Of a stretch of 64,000 bases of DNA, positions 21,811 to 31,662 are shown one piece after another. Source of the stretch: Pyropia yezoensis (lineage: Eukaryota; Rhodophyta; Bangiophyceae; Bangiales; Bangiaceae); the NCBI GenBank assembly GCA_009829735.1, contig CM020620.1:14443420-14507419 (forward strand), given 5' to 3'. The notes beneath the pieces were generated by a model, which was given only the letters and a program-made list of their open reading frames with translations, was not told the origin of the DNA and ran no database searches. Positions within the stretch are counted from its first letter, which is position 1. The number at the start of each line of letters is the position of its first letter. The translations under genes and the position numbers were made by a program.

Positions 21811-22413
21811 GGCCGCAATCGTCCTCCGCGGAGGAGAGGGGCGAGGGAGGGAGACGAGCAACAAAAGAAAAGAAAAAAAAGGGGCGCGAGATGGGTTGGT
21901 GGCCGGAGCGGGAGGGAGGGGACAAAGGGAGTGGTGGAGGGAAAGGGACGACCAACCGGGCCCACCGCGTCCGCCACCAGTCAATGGCGGATCATTTGAT
22001 CAGCACTCGGAAGCTTAACTTTCAGAAGCAACCGTACGTAGCTCTTCGATACAAAGTTGTCATCCGCGAGTTTTCTCGAAAGAAGTGAGCCACAATTGGC
22101 TGACAAACCCAGTCGGCCACGTGTGATACAAAGCAGGATGAGTCACAGGTTGCCATTCCCACTGCTGTGTGTTCGTTTCTCAAAAGAGCGAACATTGAAC
22201 GTATATTTTGTCCTGCAGAGAGCACAGCTACCGTCGTGAATCCGTTGAGCTGCTGATGAGGAACGCCTCGCGACGACCACCCGTCTCCCCCGCCAACGAC
22301 CTCGACCTTGTCTTCTTCTTTCGCGCCTTTGGGGTATCGCCAAGTGGCGGTGGGGGACGTGCACGCGGGCGACGTGGGTCGACCAAGGGGTGGACTGCCT
22401 CCATTCTCGCGGC
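21811..22413. promoter_or_regulatory. Shared upstream region, EamA (minus) and ankyrin (plus) genes
   Basis: About 600 bp between divergent ATGs. The middle (22010-22230) is markedly AT-richer than its surroundings and probably carries the promoters. A CCAAT-like acaattgg occurs at 22091. Confidence 0.5.
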
Positions 22414-23415
22414 ATGGAGGCACTTTCGTCGTCGTTGGACGAGCTGTCGCTCTCGCCCGTTTGGGCGTACGGGTCGGATGTGGGTGCTCTGTGTCTCGCT
22501 ATAATAGAGAATGATGTTGGGGTGGCGGCTGAGATTCTACGTCATCGGCCGGACCTGGTGAACTACAGGCGCTCCGGCGTGGCCGGACGCTCGAGCCCCG
22601 GCGGGAGCACGTTTCTGCACGACGCGGCCCGCAATGGCGCTGTACACGTTGCGGCGATGCTGCTGGATGCAGGTGCAGAGGTGGACGCGGTCGCGGTAGT
22701 GGGGGGCCTTCGGGTTACACCGCTCGAATTAGTTGGGCCTAGTGGCTATGGCGTGCTTCCGTTGCTGCTCGCTGCGGGCGCGGACCCAGATGGGGTACGA
22801 GAGCCCAGGCGCATGACCCTGTTGCGTAAGGCGGCCTTTTCATTCGCCTATAGCGGTTTCAAGCCACCTGTGGAAGCGCTGCTCAGGGCGGGGGCCTGCC
22901 CTGATGGTCCTTCATGGAGCTCTCCCCTGCTCTTTGCCGCGGACTTCGGTGGGCCACCCTTTTCAGAGTCCAATTTTGCCATCGCCAAGGTTCTCATCGC
23001 GTGGGGCGCGCATGTCCCTGCTGCGTCATCAACCTTCCGCCAAACAGTGTGGTATTCTCAGTTCGGTGCGGACGTGCCTCCTGTGCTACGCACCTGCCCC
23101 CGTATGACAGTACAGGAGCGCGAGGACTCCAGCGCCGAGTGGCGGGCGGCCGTCTCGACGGCGTACGCCATGATGCCATCCCTTGCTCTCCGCGTTTGGA
23201 ATGCGGACGCCGTTGACCACTGGCTGGCCCTGCTGTACACCGCCTGCTACGGCGTCGATGCGGACACGGCGACGGTCACCGCGGAGGGCCTGGATTGGGC
23301 GCTCGCGCCCAGCAAGAGGATGCGCCCCCGTGGGTGTGAAATCCTCGGCAAAGGAGCGCACCCATCCACGCCCCCGTGGGTGGGTGCGCTCCTTTGCCGA
23401 GGATTTCACGCTTGA
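22414..23415 (+). CDS. Ankyrin-repeat protein
   Basis: The ATG at 22414 (MEALSSSLDELSLS) gives 333 aa. At least five ankyrin-type repeats are visible: LCLAIIENDVGVAAEILRHR, FLHDAARNGAVHVAAMLLDA with GAEVDAV, TPLELVG with LPLLLAAGADPDGV, LLRKAAFSF with VEALLRAGACPDGP, and PLLFAADFGG with IAKVLIAWGAHVPA. The C-terminal 100 residues have no recognised domain. The last 26 codons run through a near-perfect DNA hairpin, so the natural C-terminus may have been replaced by that insertion. Binding partner unknown. Confidence 0.8.
   Translation: MEALSSSLDELSLSPVWAYGSDVGALCLAIIENDVGVAAEILRHRPDLVNYRRSGVAGRSSPGGSTFLHDAARNGAVHVAAMLLDAGAEVDAVAVVGGLRVTPLELVGPSGYGVLPLLLAAGADPDGVREPRRMTLLRKAAFSFAYSGFKPPVEALLRAGACPDGPSWSSPLLFAADFGGPPFSESNFAIAKVLIAWGAHVPAASSTFRQTVWYSQFGADVPPVLRTCPRMTVQEREDSSAEWRAAVSTAYAMMPSLALRVWNADAVDHWLALLYTACYGVDADTATVTAEGLDWALAPSKRMRPRGCEILGKGAHPSTPPWVGALLCRGFHA
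23336..23409. repeat. Near-perfect 35-bp hairpin with CCCC loop
   Basis: Arms 23336-23364 and 23381-23409 are exact reverse complements over 29 bp (gtgaaatcctcggcaaagga and on). The inner bases ccacg/cgtgg also pair, with one T-G wobble between, leaving a four-base loop at 23371-23374. A 14-base direct repeat (cgcccccgtgggtg) occurs at 23323-23336, at the outer edge, and at 23369-23382, in the loop region. It lies inside the last codons of the ankyrin gene. Confidence 0.95.
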
Positions 23416-26400
23416 TAAGCGGCGCCGTGGAATCTAGAGCGCGGCAGAGCGGAGCCCCCGCACGTGTTGATTGAGCCTAGCCTGGACATTGTCCGTGCGG
23501 TCCTCGCTGCTGTTGAGGGCGACTGCCAAGGCGGCCGCGGCTTGCAGCCGCCGGTGGGCTGAGTCCATGGCCGCGCTCGTCGCGGATGCGGTCGCCCGCC
23601 GCCGGGGCCAGAAGGCACCGGCGGCACTTATATCCTGCATGTAGTGTGCTGAGTGCTACGAAAGCACCATGTGTGCATGCTTGATCGAAGCAAGTGTTGT
23701 GTTTAGTTAGTGCCGTAGGTCGCTGGAGTGTTTTGATGTGTGTGTCTACGTGTTTTTCTCTGTCCCTACTGTATTTGTGTTCTGGTACGCACGAGCTGTC
23801 GTCCAACCGCCAGCCCACGCAGGACCCCGCACTACGCCGCCCTAGCACAGCAATTTTCTGACTTTCCAACTGAGCCCCCTCCACTCCGACACCTCCCTCC
23901 CTGTCGCTTTCACATCCACATTTCCACCCCCCCTTCCAGGCGAGAGGGCATCCATCACCCGCTCCTCATGTGCCCAAAGCAACGAGTCGCCGTCGCACTG
24001 CCGGTCGCACCCCTCCACTTTTCTCTCATCTGTTCTTGTGCCGGCCAGCGCCGCAGGCGGTCGTGACTACGAGCATCCCGCGCGGCGCGCCACGCCGGCG
24101 CAGAAAGCCAAATCCGCAGGAGACCGAAGCGCCACCCCCGCACCCAGTCGCTTGAAGAGCCGATGGAACACTGTCATTCCGAGGCGGCCGCGGGCGACCG
24201 CGGCGGCCGCAAGGCGGCGGCTAGCCTCGGCCGGCATGGCGCCACCCGGCCGTCGGGCTCGCCGACTACTCCACAATCCGCGGCGGTAGCCAGCCACAGT
24301 GCGGGTGGCTGGGCCGCCCCGGTCTGCCACTTCCGCCGTGGCATTGACGGCGATCCTCCCTTGCTCGCGGTTACTCGTAGGGGGGCCGCGTCGACGGCAC
24401 GGGCAGTAGCGGGCCCTGCAGAGGTGACGGGGGCAATGGCGGTGGCGGCGGCGGCGGTGAGGGTGTACGACCGCCCACTCGGCGATGCCCTGCGGCGTGG
24501 CGGCAGCGGCGGCGTAGCGCCGGCTGCGGACGAGCGCCCACCGTCTGCCACCGCCGCTGCCGCCGCCAACCCCGCCGCCACCTCCGTGCCGCCGCCGCCG
24601 TCCAACATCGGTACCCCCTTGCCGCCCCCGCCAACTCCGCCGCCACCACCATGTCACCGCTGTCGCCCACCAACGCTGCCACAAGCACCGCGGTGCCGCG
24701 GCCGCCGCACACCAATGCCGCCCCCTTGTCGCCGCCGCCAACACTGCCGTCACCACCGTGCCACCGCCGCCGCCCACTAACGCCGCCGCATCCACAGCCG
24801 TGGCGGCCAAAACCATGTCGCAACCGCGGCAGCTGCCGCCGCCTCCACCACCACCATCCCCACCGCCAGCTCCCCCCTCCGCCACCACCAGACGACTACA
24901 TTCTCCAACCGACACCGCCGCACCCACCACATGTACCCAGCCCGCGCGGCCCCACGGTGGGCGGCGACACGTCCAGCCCGCCAGTGCTGCCAACCAGCTA
25001 GCTGCAGCGCGCCCAACGGCGACGCGTCACGTCCGCCCTAGCTGTGCTGCCGCATCGCCAGCGGGGACGACTTCGGCAGTGCCTGTGGAGAAAAGTTGGG
25101 CGACAGAGGGGGCGGCGTTGTCACCATCTTGTCTCCCCTCCCCCCTCCCCATCATCGCCCCCCCAACCGCACCCCACAAGGCTGCCCAGCTCTAGCCCCC
25201 AACCTAAAACGCCACCCCACCGGAGAACACCCCGCCTCTCCGACATCCATCGACTCCCACAGCCCCATGGACAACCACAGCCCCATCAACACCCACAACA
25301 TCCTCAAGCGCCACCCACTCCAGAAGTTGCGTGGACGCCAGGTCGGCAGCCGGCGGGCACGGCGACCCCGACGGGGCGACGGAGCCGACGGCGGCGGCGA
25401 CGACAGCGGCACCCGTGGGGTCTGCCTCCCCAGCGGTCAGCGTGCCCGACGGCGCAGCGGCCGCCACCAACACCGGGCGCCCCGTGCTCCCCCTCTCGAC
25501 TGGAAGACCCCTGCCACGGCGGTGACGGCGTCGGCAGCTTCCAAACACGCGAGGGGGGGGGGTGGGGGGGGCTCGCACGCCGCCGCCGCTGACGCAGCCG
25601 CCGCCACGCCACCACGTAGTCCCCCCACCAGGCCCATCCCTGGCGGAGGCGAAGGCGCCCAAGGCGGGAGCGTGCCCGCCGCCGACGGCGGGGGGGTGGC
25701 CGCCACCGGCGCCCTCACCGCCGGCACCGACGGGCGCCGATGCCGTGTGAGCGCTCTGAACGGTGGGCCCGCACAGTGGCGCCGGTAGTGGCCCCGGCGG
25801 CGGCGGTCGCGTCGCAAATCACTTTGCTTCCTTGGGCAGGCAAGGGGTCAGCCGGCCACCCTTCAGGCGACCAAGCAGCCGCCAGAGAGAACCAGCCAGC
25901 CGCCCCGTCCTGCCAAGCAGCTTCAGAACACCCCCGCTGCCCAGCGGCCGGACGCCGCGACAAGAGGTGCTGGAAGAGCCAGCCACATCCCCGATGACTC
26001 AGCCAACGTGCGCCGCCGCGGCTGCCAAGAGACCAGCAGCGGGGAGCATGTCTATGTCCTACAGAATGCTACGTAGTCACCACGCGGGTCGGTCGTCTGG
26101 TCAAGGAAGCTGTGGACGGATCATGATGGAGAGAGGTCGAAGCGCGGCAAGATTTTGTGGTATTTATTATGCGCGCAAGTGATAGGACAGCAGACGTATT
26201 ATAGTTCCGGCCGCGCCACAGATTTTCGTCGCTGCAGGAGCCACGGCCTCTCCCCGCTCTCGGGCCCGTCGTCCGAAGGTCCACTACCAAGCGAGAGGGG
26301 CCCCTCTCGTTGGCACTGCGCGGCGCCAACCCCCCCCCCCCCCGCCGCTTCCTCCACCTCTCATCAGGCTTCCACAGCCCGCGCCATCGCGGCCGCACCT

Positions 26401-26607
26401 TCTGCCGGACTCCGACCCCCGCCCGCCGCGGGGCTGCTGGCCGCGCAGCACAGTCTGTCAACCCGCTGCAGCTGCAGGAGCGGGCATCGACGGGCTGACC
26501 GCCGGGAGCGTCCCCCCCGTTGCAGGGCCCCGTGGTGACGCCGACGCGCCGGTCGGTCCGTGCGGTTGGCCGCCCCCCCCGCCCCCTGTTCTCCTTCTCA
26601 TCCCACA
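23416..26607. other. 3.2 kb gene-poor, low-complexity region
   Basis: 23420-24000 is mixed in composition with no recognised frame. 24390-24960 is built of imperfect CCG/CCA-rich units (gccgccgccaacactgccg and similar, spacing about 120-130 bp), which open long Ala/Gly/Trp frames on both strands that are not credible proteins. 25160-25400 carries short Asn/His/Pro-type repeats (cacagccccat). The AT-richer stretch 26050-26220 may be promoter for the next gene. Nothing here is called as a gene. Confidence 0.5.
24390..24960. repeat. Imperfect CCG/CCA-rich minisatellite
   Basis: Recurring variants of gccgccgccaacnctgcc and accaccgtgccaccgccgcc give no consistent coding frame. Boundaries are approximate. 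Confidence 0.55.
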
Positions 26608-27358
26608 ATGCATCGGGGCGCCCTCCGGGTGCTCCGTGTCACCATAGTCGTCTTCTGGGCGCTGTTGGGAGTGTCGTCTCTGCTCTGCCCGCCGTATCGC
26701 GGAGTCAACGCTGGCTTTTCCGCCTCTGTGTACCAGTGGCTGCTGTTCTTGGTGGCCTGTGTGACGCTGTCGCAGCCGGCGGTGTGGCGGCGGCTCACCG
26801 CCATGTGGCGTGCGCCCCTGACTGTCTGGGACGTGGTTTTGGGGTTGTGGTCGGCCTGTCTGCTCGCCTTCTTCGTCGGCCTTGCGGTGGTAACAGAGGC
26901 AGAAGAGTACGGCCTATCCACCTTTGACGCGGCGTTGGGGAATTTTACGCGTGGCTCCTCTGGGCTGGAGTCCCTGATTGACGCGGCGAAGGCAAGGAGC
27001 AACCCCCCCAAGCGACCATGGACGCTCAGCCGGGTGACCGCCAGCAAGGCTAGTTTGTGTCACGGCATGAACGACGGGACAAAGGCGCTGGGCCGTCTCA
27101 CGAGGCAAATCCGGATAATGCGAGAGGTGCGTCATGCGGTAGAGTCGGGCCCTGGGGGGGCAGAGGTCGTGGATGAGGAGGCTATCCGGCGACACCTGCG
27201 GGCATACTTGGCCGCGCACCCGGCAGAGGGGGTTGGGGGGGGAGGGGATGATGCCAGGGGGGGGCACGAGCGTGGGGGAGAGGGGTGGGGACGACAAGCA
27301 CACGATCCTACTGCCGCCGCTGGCTGAGCATGGCGCCAAAGGCCCGCCCGCTGCCTGA
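26608..27358 (+). CDS. Membrane protein of unknown family, paralog A (frame broken at G runs)
   Basis: Starts MHRGALRVLRVTIVVFWALL at 26608. Three hydrophobic segments (about 8-28, 42-62, 82-104) precede a soluble part with GSSGLESLIDAAKARSNPP, KRPWTLSRV, RLTRQIRIMREVRHAVESGP and DEEAIRRHLRAYLAAHPAE. The product is clearly related to the gene at 29592 over its whole length (for example MHRG, WRAPLT, FDAxLGxF, GSSGL, NPPxRPWTL, LRAYLAAHP). After the G runs at 27227-27266 the similarity to paralog B (GTSVGERGG, LLPPLAEH, AA stop) continues in another frame and ends at 27358, whereas the first frame stops at 27327. A G-run miscount is likely. Domain and function not recognised. Confidence 0.68.
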
Positions 27359-27707
27359 GGCTCAGGGCGTCGGGGAGACCTGGTGGTCCTGGCCTGCGGT
27401 GGTGCGCGCTCGTGGGAGCAGTTGACTACCTCAGAGATACGACTCCGACAGGGGAAAGCAACACGAACGAGCGGGTAAAATTAGAGCGTTTCCTGCGGGG
27501 CGTTTGTTGCACATGTCGTACTGTACTCAGGTAAATAAATAGATAGGCTTTCTCCTCGTGAGTTTTTTTCCACCACGTATTTAGGAGTGTCTGAACGTTT
27601 AAAAAAAGTGGAAAAGTGATCCAAGTTTTCGTCATGGACACTTTCGACGAGGACAAAGCTCAAACGGCCACTCCGCGGCGCGGGCGACCATGGCACGAGA
27701 CGGCGCC

Positions 27708-27791
27708 CAGCGTCCGACGCGGACACAGCGGCGACCAGTGTCCTACGCGGACACAGCAGCGCCCAGCGTCCGAAGCGGACGCCGCAGCGGC
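27708..27791. repeat. 28-bp tandem repeat, 3 copies
   Basis: Units begin cagcgtccgacgcggacaca, cagtgtcctacgcggacaca and cagcgtccgaagcggacgcc at 27708, 27736 and 27764. Confidence 0.8.
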
Positions 27792-27839
27792 ATCCCAGCC
27801 ACAGGCCCCCCTCCCACAGCGGCCGCAACAGCGGGCACG

Positions 27840-27919
27840 GCGCAGTGGCGGGCGCGGCGGTGGGCGCGGCGCAGCGGCGGGCGCGGCGCAGCGGCGAGCG
27901 CGGCGCAGCGGCGGGCGCG
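27840..27919. repeat. 17-bp GC-rich tandem repeat, about 4-5 copies
   Basis: Variants of gcagcggcgggcgcggc in tandem, clearest at 27871, 27888 and 27905. Confidence 0.75.
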
Positions 27920-28248
27920 TCGCGGTGAGAGGGGGATTTTTCCACCTGAAGGGGGCCGCCCCGGCGGTGGGGAGGGCGGCGGGGTTTGGCATCTTTATCG
28001 CCACCCCTCCTGCCGACCGCCGCATGCCGCCCCGCAGACGCGGCCGTCGCCGCACCCACGCCCCTGTCGCCGCGCCCCCACTCGCCAAACGGCAGGGTGC
28101 GCCCCCCACCGCCCCCTCCCTCTTCAGCTGGCGCGTGGCCATCAAACCGCTCTCCTCCTCCCGCCCTCCCCGCTTTCGCGAGGCGCCCCGCCTGCCTCCT
28201 GCCACACCGGTTTGATCACGCGGGTCGCGGCCCGCCGCCGCCACCGCC

Positions 28249-28752
28249 ATGGGCCAGACCCTGTCGGGCGTGTTGGGTGCCGCCCGCTGGCTGGAAGAGA
28301 CCTTTGGCGATCCCCCCGGCGGCCATGGCGGCGGCGGCCGCGGCGCCCCCCATGCGCTTGACTGTGACGCGTGCGGGACCGCCATCCGCGGCAACCGCCT
28401 CTCCTGCGCCGACTGTGGGACAGACCTGTGCGGCGGCTGCTACATCGACGCCCGCACCGACGGCGGTCACGACCCCTACCACACGTGGGAGTGGTTCAAG
28501 ACGCCCGCCGCGCTGGGGGTGCCGCAGACGCGGTGGGCGGACCGAGAGGACCCTCTCCACCTCGAGGACTGTGCCGAGTGCGGCGGCAACATTGTCGGCC
28601 GGTGCGTCGTGTGCCGCGACTGCCCCGACCTGTACCTCTGCTGGCGCTGTTACCGCCACGGCGCGCATGAGACGAGGCGCGCCGGGGAGCACACCCTGTT
28701 CAGCCGGGCCGCACCGGGCGGCCCCGCCAGGCGGCTGCCCCGCCGTCGGTAG
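28249..28752 (+). CDS. Double ZZ-type zinc-finger protein
   Basis: This 167-aa protein starts at the ATG at 28249 (MGQTLSGVLGAARWLEETFG). Two ZZ fingers make up most of it. Finger one: CDACGTAIRGNRLSCADC then LCGGCYID and GGHDPYHTW. Finger two: CAECGGNIVGRCVVCRDC then LCWRCYRHGAH and GEHTLF. Each has the three Cys pairs and the closing His pair of the ZZ fold, which binds two zinc ions and usually recognises histone tails, N-degrons or other peptides. There is no other domain, unlike most ZZ proteins. The N-terminus MGQTLS has the Gly2 and Ser6 pattern of an N-myristoylation site; membrane attachment is therefore possible. It lies between the two paralogs A and B but is unrelated to them. Confidence 0.85.
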   Translation: MGQTLSGVLGAARWLEETFGDPPGGHGGGGRGAPHALDCDACGTAIRGNRLSCADCGTDLCGGCYIDARTDGGHDPYHTWEWFKTPAALGVPQTRWADREDPLHLEDCAECGGNIVGRCVVCRDCPDLYLCWRCYRHGAHETRRAGEHTLFSRAAPGGPARRLPRRR

Positions 28753-29591
28753 GCGACGCTTCTGCCGGGGGAGAGCGCTCCTGGCGGTGGGGGGGGCGCA
28801 TCCGACACCCCCCCTTAACTCGCCACCGGCGTCGGCGGTCGATGGGTGCCTCCCGGCCGCGGCCGCAGGCGGGTGATGGAGGCGCAGCGGCTGGCGGGCA
28901 GGGAGGGGCAGCGGCTGACAGATTGAGGCTCCTCCGGAGGCGGTACAGTACCTCCCCCCCCCCACCGCTGGGGGGGACGCTTCTGCTGCTGACCACATCC
29001 GAAAGGATCTCCCTCTCGCACACAGTGGATCGGTCGACGGTGCGCTCGGAGCTTTCAAGTCGCCCCTGATCGCTTTCATGGGCAGTTTCGTCAAGTCTCT
29101 AATGTTCAAATAGGAACTATGCGCTGGGTACGCGCACCTCGTCATGGATTTCCTCGCCGTCAGGAGTCACGGCCCTCCGATGGCCGTGTGGTCCACGCAC
29201 GGGCGGGGACCCCGGCCACACCATCCATTGGACAGCGGTGTGAGCGCAATGCTGGTTACCCATGCTGGATAGGGGCCGCTCTAACCTCACACTCCCGCGT
29301 CCCCCGCGCCACCGCCACCGCCCCACCGCCCGTGCTCCCCATCCGCATCTCCCCGCCCCATCCGGTCGCACCCCCCCCACCCGCCCTTGTTGGGGCTGAA
29401 ACCTGGCCCATCAGCTTGTCACCCCGCTGCGGCTTCTTGCGCGGACTTCGTCGGGTGTGCCGCCGGGATTGTCCCCTCGTAGCGCGGCGACTTGGTTACG
29501 CAACGCGAGAGGCGGTCCGCACATTTGCCCACCCCCCCCTCCGCTTCCCGCTCCGCTTCCCCCACCCCCCCCTCCCCCCCATCTTGCCACT
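28753..29591. other. Intergenic
   Basis: No gene seen. A C-run/G-run palindrome (ccccccaccgctggggggg) lies near 28960. C-rich tracts at 29530-29580 precede the ATG of paralog B. Confidence 0.5.
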
Positions 29592-30347
29592 ATGCATCGG
29601 GGCACTCTCGGGGTCCTCCGTTTGACCATTTCCGTTCTCTTGGTGGTTACGTCGGTGCTCTCACTGCCCTACCCGCCGTCCCGCGGTGACATCGCGGATA
29701 TTTCGTTAATTGCCTACTGGGTCATGATGATCTCCTACGCATGCAGCGCGTTTCTGCTGGCGCCGATGGCCTGGCGGTGGCTCTCAGCGGTGTGGCGGGC
29801 TCCTCTCACTACCTGGGAAGCGGGTATGGGGGTGTTTCTTGCCTCTCAGGTGGTCTTCTTCATCGGTTTCGCGGTGGGATTGGAGGCACAAGACTACCGC
29901 CTGTCTGCCTTTGACGCGACGTTGGGGGCGTTTTTGAACGGCTCCTCTGGACTGCAGCCGCTGATAGACTCTGAAGCTGCAAGGCGCAACCCTCCCACGC
30001 GACCATGGACGCTCTGCCGAGTGGCTGCCGCCTATTCCTCCTCGCGCGACAGCAAGAATGACGGCACGAGGGGGCTGCGTCGTCTCACGCGGCAGTACGG
30101 GGTCATGCGAGAGGTGCTTCGTGCGATAGAGTCGGGCCCTGAGGGGGCATTTGGTGTGGATGAGGAGGCTGTCCGACAACACTTGCGGGCATACTTAGCC
30201 GCCCACCCGGTAGAGAAGGTGGGGAGGGGAGGGGTTAGTGCCGGGGAAAGCCGCACGAGCGTGGGGGAGAGGGGTGGGAACGACGAGTACGCGCGCCTAC
30301 TGCCGCCACTGGCCGAGCATGACGCCATCGGCTCGTCTGCTGCCTGA
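29592..30347 (+). CDS. Membrane protein of unknown family, paralog B
   Basis: 251 aa from the ATG at 29592. Hydrophobic segments at about 8-27 (VLRLTISVLLVVTSVLSLPY), 36-60 (SLIAYWVMMISYACSAFLLA) and 78-100 (VFLASQVVFFIGFAVGLEA) are followed by a soluble, basic part ending LLPPLAEHDAIGSSAA. It is the intact partner of the gene at 26608. Shared positions (FDAxLGxFxxGSSGLxxLID, NPPxRPWTLxRV, REVxxAxESGP, LRAYLAAHP) look like constrained features, so both copies were probably functional. I do not recognise the family. Confidence 0.72.
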   Translation: MHRGTLGVLRLTISVLLVVTSVLSLPYPPSRGDIADISLIAYWVMMISYACSAFLLAPMAWRWLSAVWRAPLTTWEAGMGVFLASQVVFFIGFAVGLEAQDYRLSAFDATLGAFLNGSSGLQPLIDSEAARRNPPTRPWTLCRVAAAYSSSRDSKNDGTRGLRRLTRQYGVMREVLRAIESGPEGAFGVDEEAVRQHLRAYLAAHPVEKVGRGGVSAGESRTSVGERGGNDEYARLLPPLAEHDAIGSSAA

Positions 30348-31210
30348 TGCGTAGGGAGACGGGGGACCTGGCTGTCCTGGCCGGCGGTGGTGCGTGCTCG
30401 TGTGAGGGGCATCCATGCCGCCGGTGCTGTTCTGGGTGCGGGGACGGCCCTTTAGTGTCGATCGCCCTATCCTGTGCTGCGGGACGGTGGCTGCTGTCGC
30501 CGCCTGGCAGCGCCTGCGTGCCTGGGGCGCAGGCGGACCCCACTGCTACTGCTTGACAGTTGCGGAGGGGGGGCGGCGGAGGCGATGAAGAGAGTTCTAG
30601 CAGGGGTGCGCGGCCCGCGCGTCTGCCTCACGGGTCAGTGGAGGAGATGCGTCGACAGCTGTGACCTCGGTGGCCATGTCCTCCGCTGGGGCGGGGTGGT
30701 TCGGCAGGGGGAGAGGTCGTGACGGGCACGTCGTGGGGGGTGGTGGAGGGGCGTTGGCTGTCCAAATAGTGAAAGATTCGTGCGTCTTCCCGTTCCTGGA
30801 AAGTCAGGCAAGGACTTGTCCCCCGACGCATGTCAAGCGAACAGGGATGAACGACGGCCACGACGCCTGACGCGGCTGTGACCGACCTCTCCCCTCCCAT
30901 CACACCCCACTCCGTCCCGCTACTGAGATGGGCGTAGGCCCGCATCCCCTCCCCCTTCCCGTCGCTCCTCTGTCTCGGTTGCCGACAACTGTAGCATCTT
31001 AGATAGTTACAAAAGTCCTCCTCCGGGGGCGCCACTCAGCCATCAGTGAGCTCTGCGTCACTGCCGCGCCGTCCGCCAGACTTACCTCTACCGGTGCGTC
31101 AGTGAAGCTGTTGCACTGAAGCCAGCAGAGACACGTCGCTTCTGTTTCTCAATCACTAGACAATCTTAACACAATTTTAAATTATATTTCAATGTCCGTT
31201 TCGTATATCA
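30348..31210. other. Intergenic
   Basis: The first 60 bases resemble the 3' flank of paralog A. The last 80 bases (31130-31210) are AT-rich and lead into the tRNA gene. No gene recognised. Confidence 0.55.
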
Positions 31211-31295
31211 GCTCTGGTGGCTTAGTTGGTTAAAGCGTCAGATTGTTAATCTGAAAATCGTGAGTTCAAGAAATGTGAGGGTCTCACCCGGAGCG
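31211..31295 (+). tRNA. tRNA-Asn (GTT) with an 11-nt insertion in the T-loop
   Basis: Acceptor arm 31211-31217 pairs with 31288-31294 (one G-T wobble); base 31295 is G, the usual Asn discriminator. The D-arm is 31220-31236 (GCTT/AAGC, loop with GG). The anticodon arm 31238-31254 (TCAGA/TCTGA) carries the loop TTGTTAA with anticodon GTT at 31245-31247. The variable loop is AAATC. The T-stem is GTGAG (31260-31264) with CTCAC (31283-31287), but the loop between them is 18 instead of 7 bases: TTCAAG is followed by an extra AAATGTGAGGG (or the same cut shifted by a base). Removing 11 bases gives a fully normal tRNA. A T6 Pol III terminator follows 15 bases downstream. The insertion may be an ectopic intron; a pseudogene is the alternative. 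Confidence 0.82.
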
Positions 31296-31662
31296 CTCCT
31301 ATGCTTGAATTTTTTGGTGACCCTGCCCCACGCAGGTGCACGGGACATGCAACTTTGGATGTTGTGATCCCATCCTCGAGGTCCCGTTTCTTGCAGCGCG
31401 ACCGCCGGCGCTTCCCGCATCTTTGGTGGCGGGGAGGAGGTCGCGACAGCGTCCCCCCCTCGTGCGCCGCACGCTCCCCACCCCCCTCCTTCCGCCCTTT
31501 CCCACGAGGCGAGTCGGACGGCTGTCTGCCGCTCGCCCCCGCCCACCACCACTGCTTGCCCCCACCCACCACCACTGCTCGCCCCCACTCACCACCACGC
31601 TTTCTTTCACCAGTACCTCTTCTCCCTCCCCCGACGTTTCGGAGACCAAACTCGCTGCCGCG
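31296..31662. other. Upstream region of the lipase gene
   Basis: Between the tRNA and the lipase ATG. Contains a short repeat (cccccacccaccaccactgct, twice near 31540-31580). The lipase frame is open back to about 31336 but has no ATG there. Confidence 0.5.
31310..31315 (+). terminator. Pol III terminator of tRNA-Asn
   Basis: Six T in a row, 15 bases after the end of the tRNA. Confidence 0.7.

Larger units (their letters stand above)
27359..28248. other. Intergenic with AT-rich patch and two tandem repeats
   Basis: The first 60 bases match the sequence after paralog B (gacctgg...tcctggcc...cggtggtgcg), so the duplication included the 3' flank. 27420-27640 is AT-rich. Tandem repeats occupy 27708-27791 and 27840-27919. 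No gene recognised. Confidence 0.6.

Noticed and set aside
20134-21984. Longer start for the EamA transporter
   Set aside because: The upstream extension begins with a TTG codon; the first ATG is at 21810.
24067-24993. 308-codon minus-strand Gly/Trp/Arg-rich frame
   Set aside because: It reads through an imperfect CCG/CCA-type repeat; the antisense frames are also open, so the length reflects the repeat.
27564-27625. Possible back-to-back transposon ends around tttttttccaccacgta and acgtttaaaaaaagtgg
   Set aside because: The AT-rich patch shares only short A-run similarity with the real terminal repeats, and no partner ends are found.
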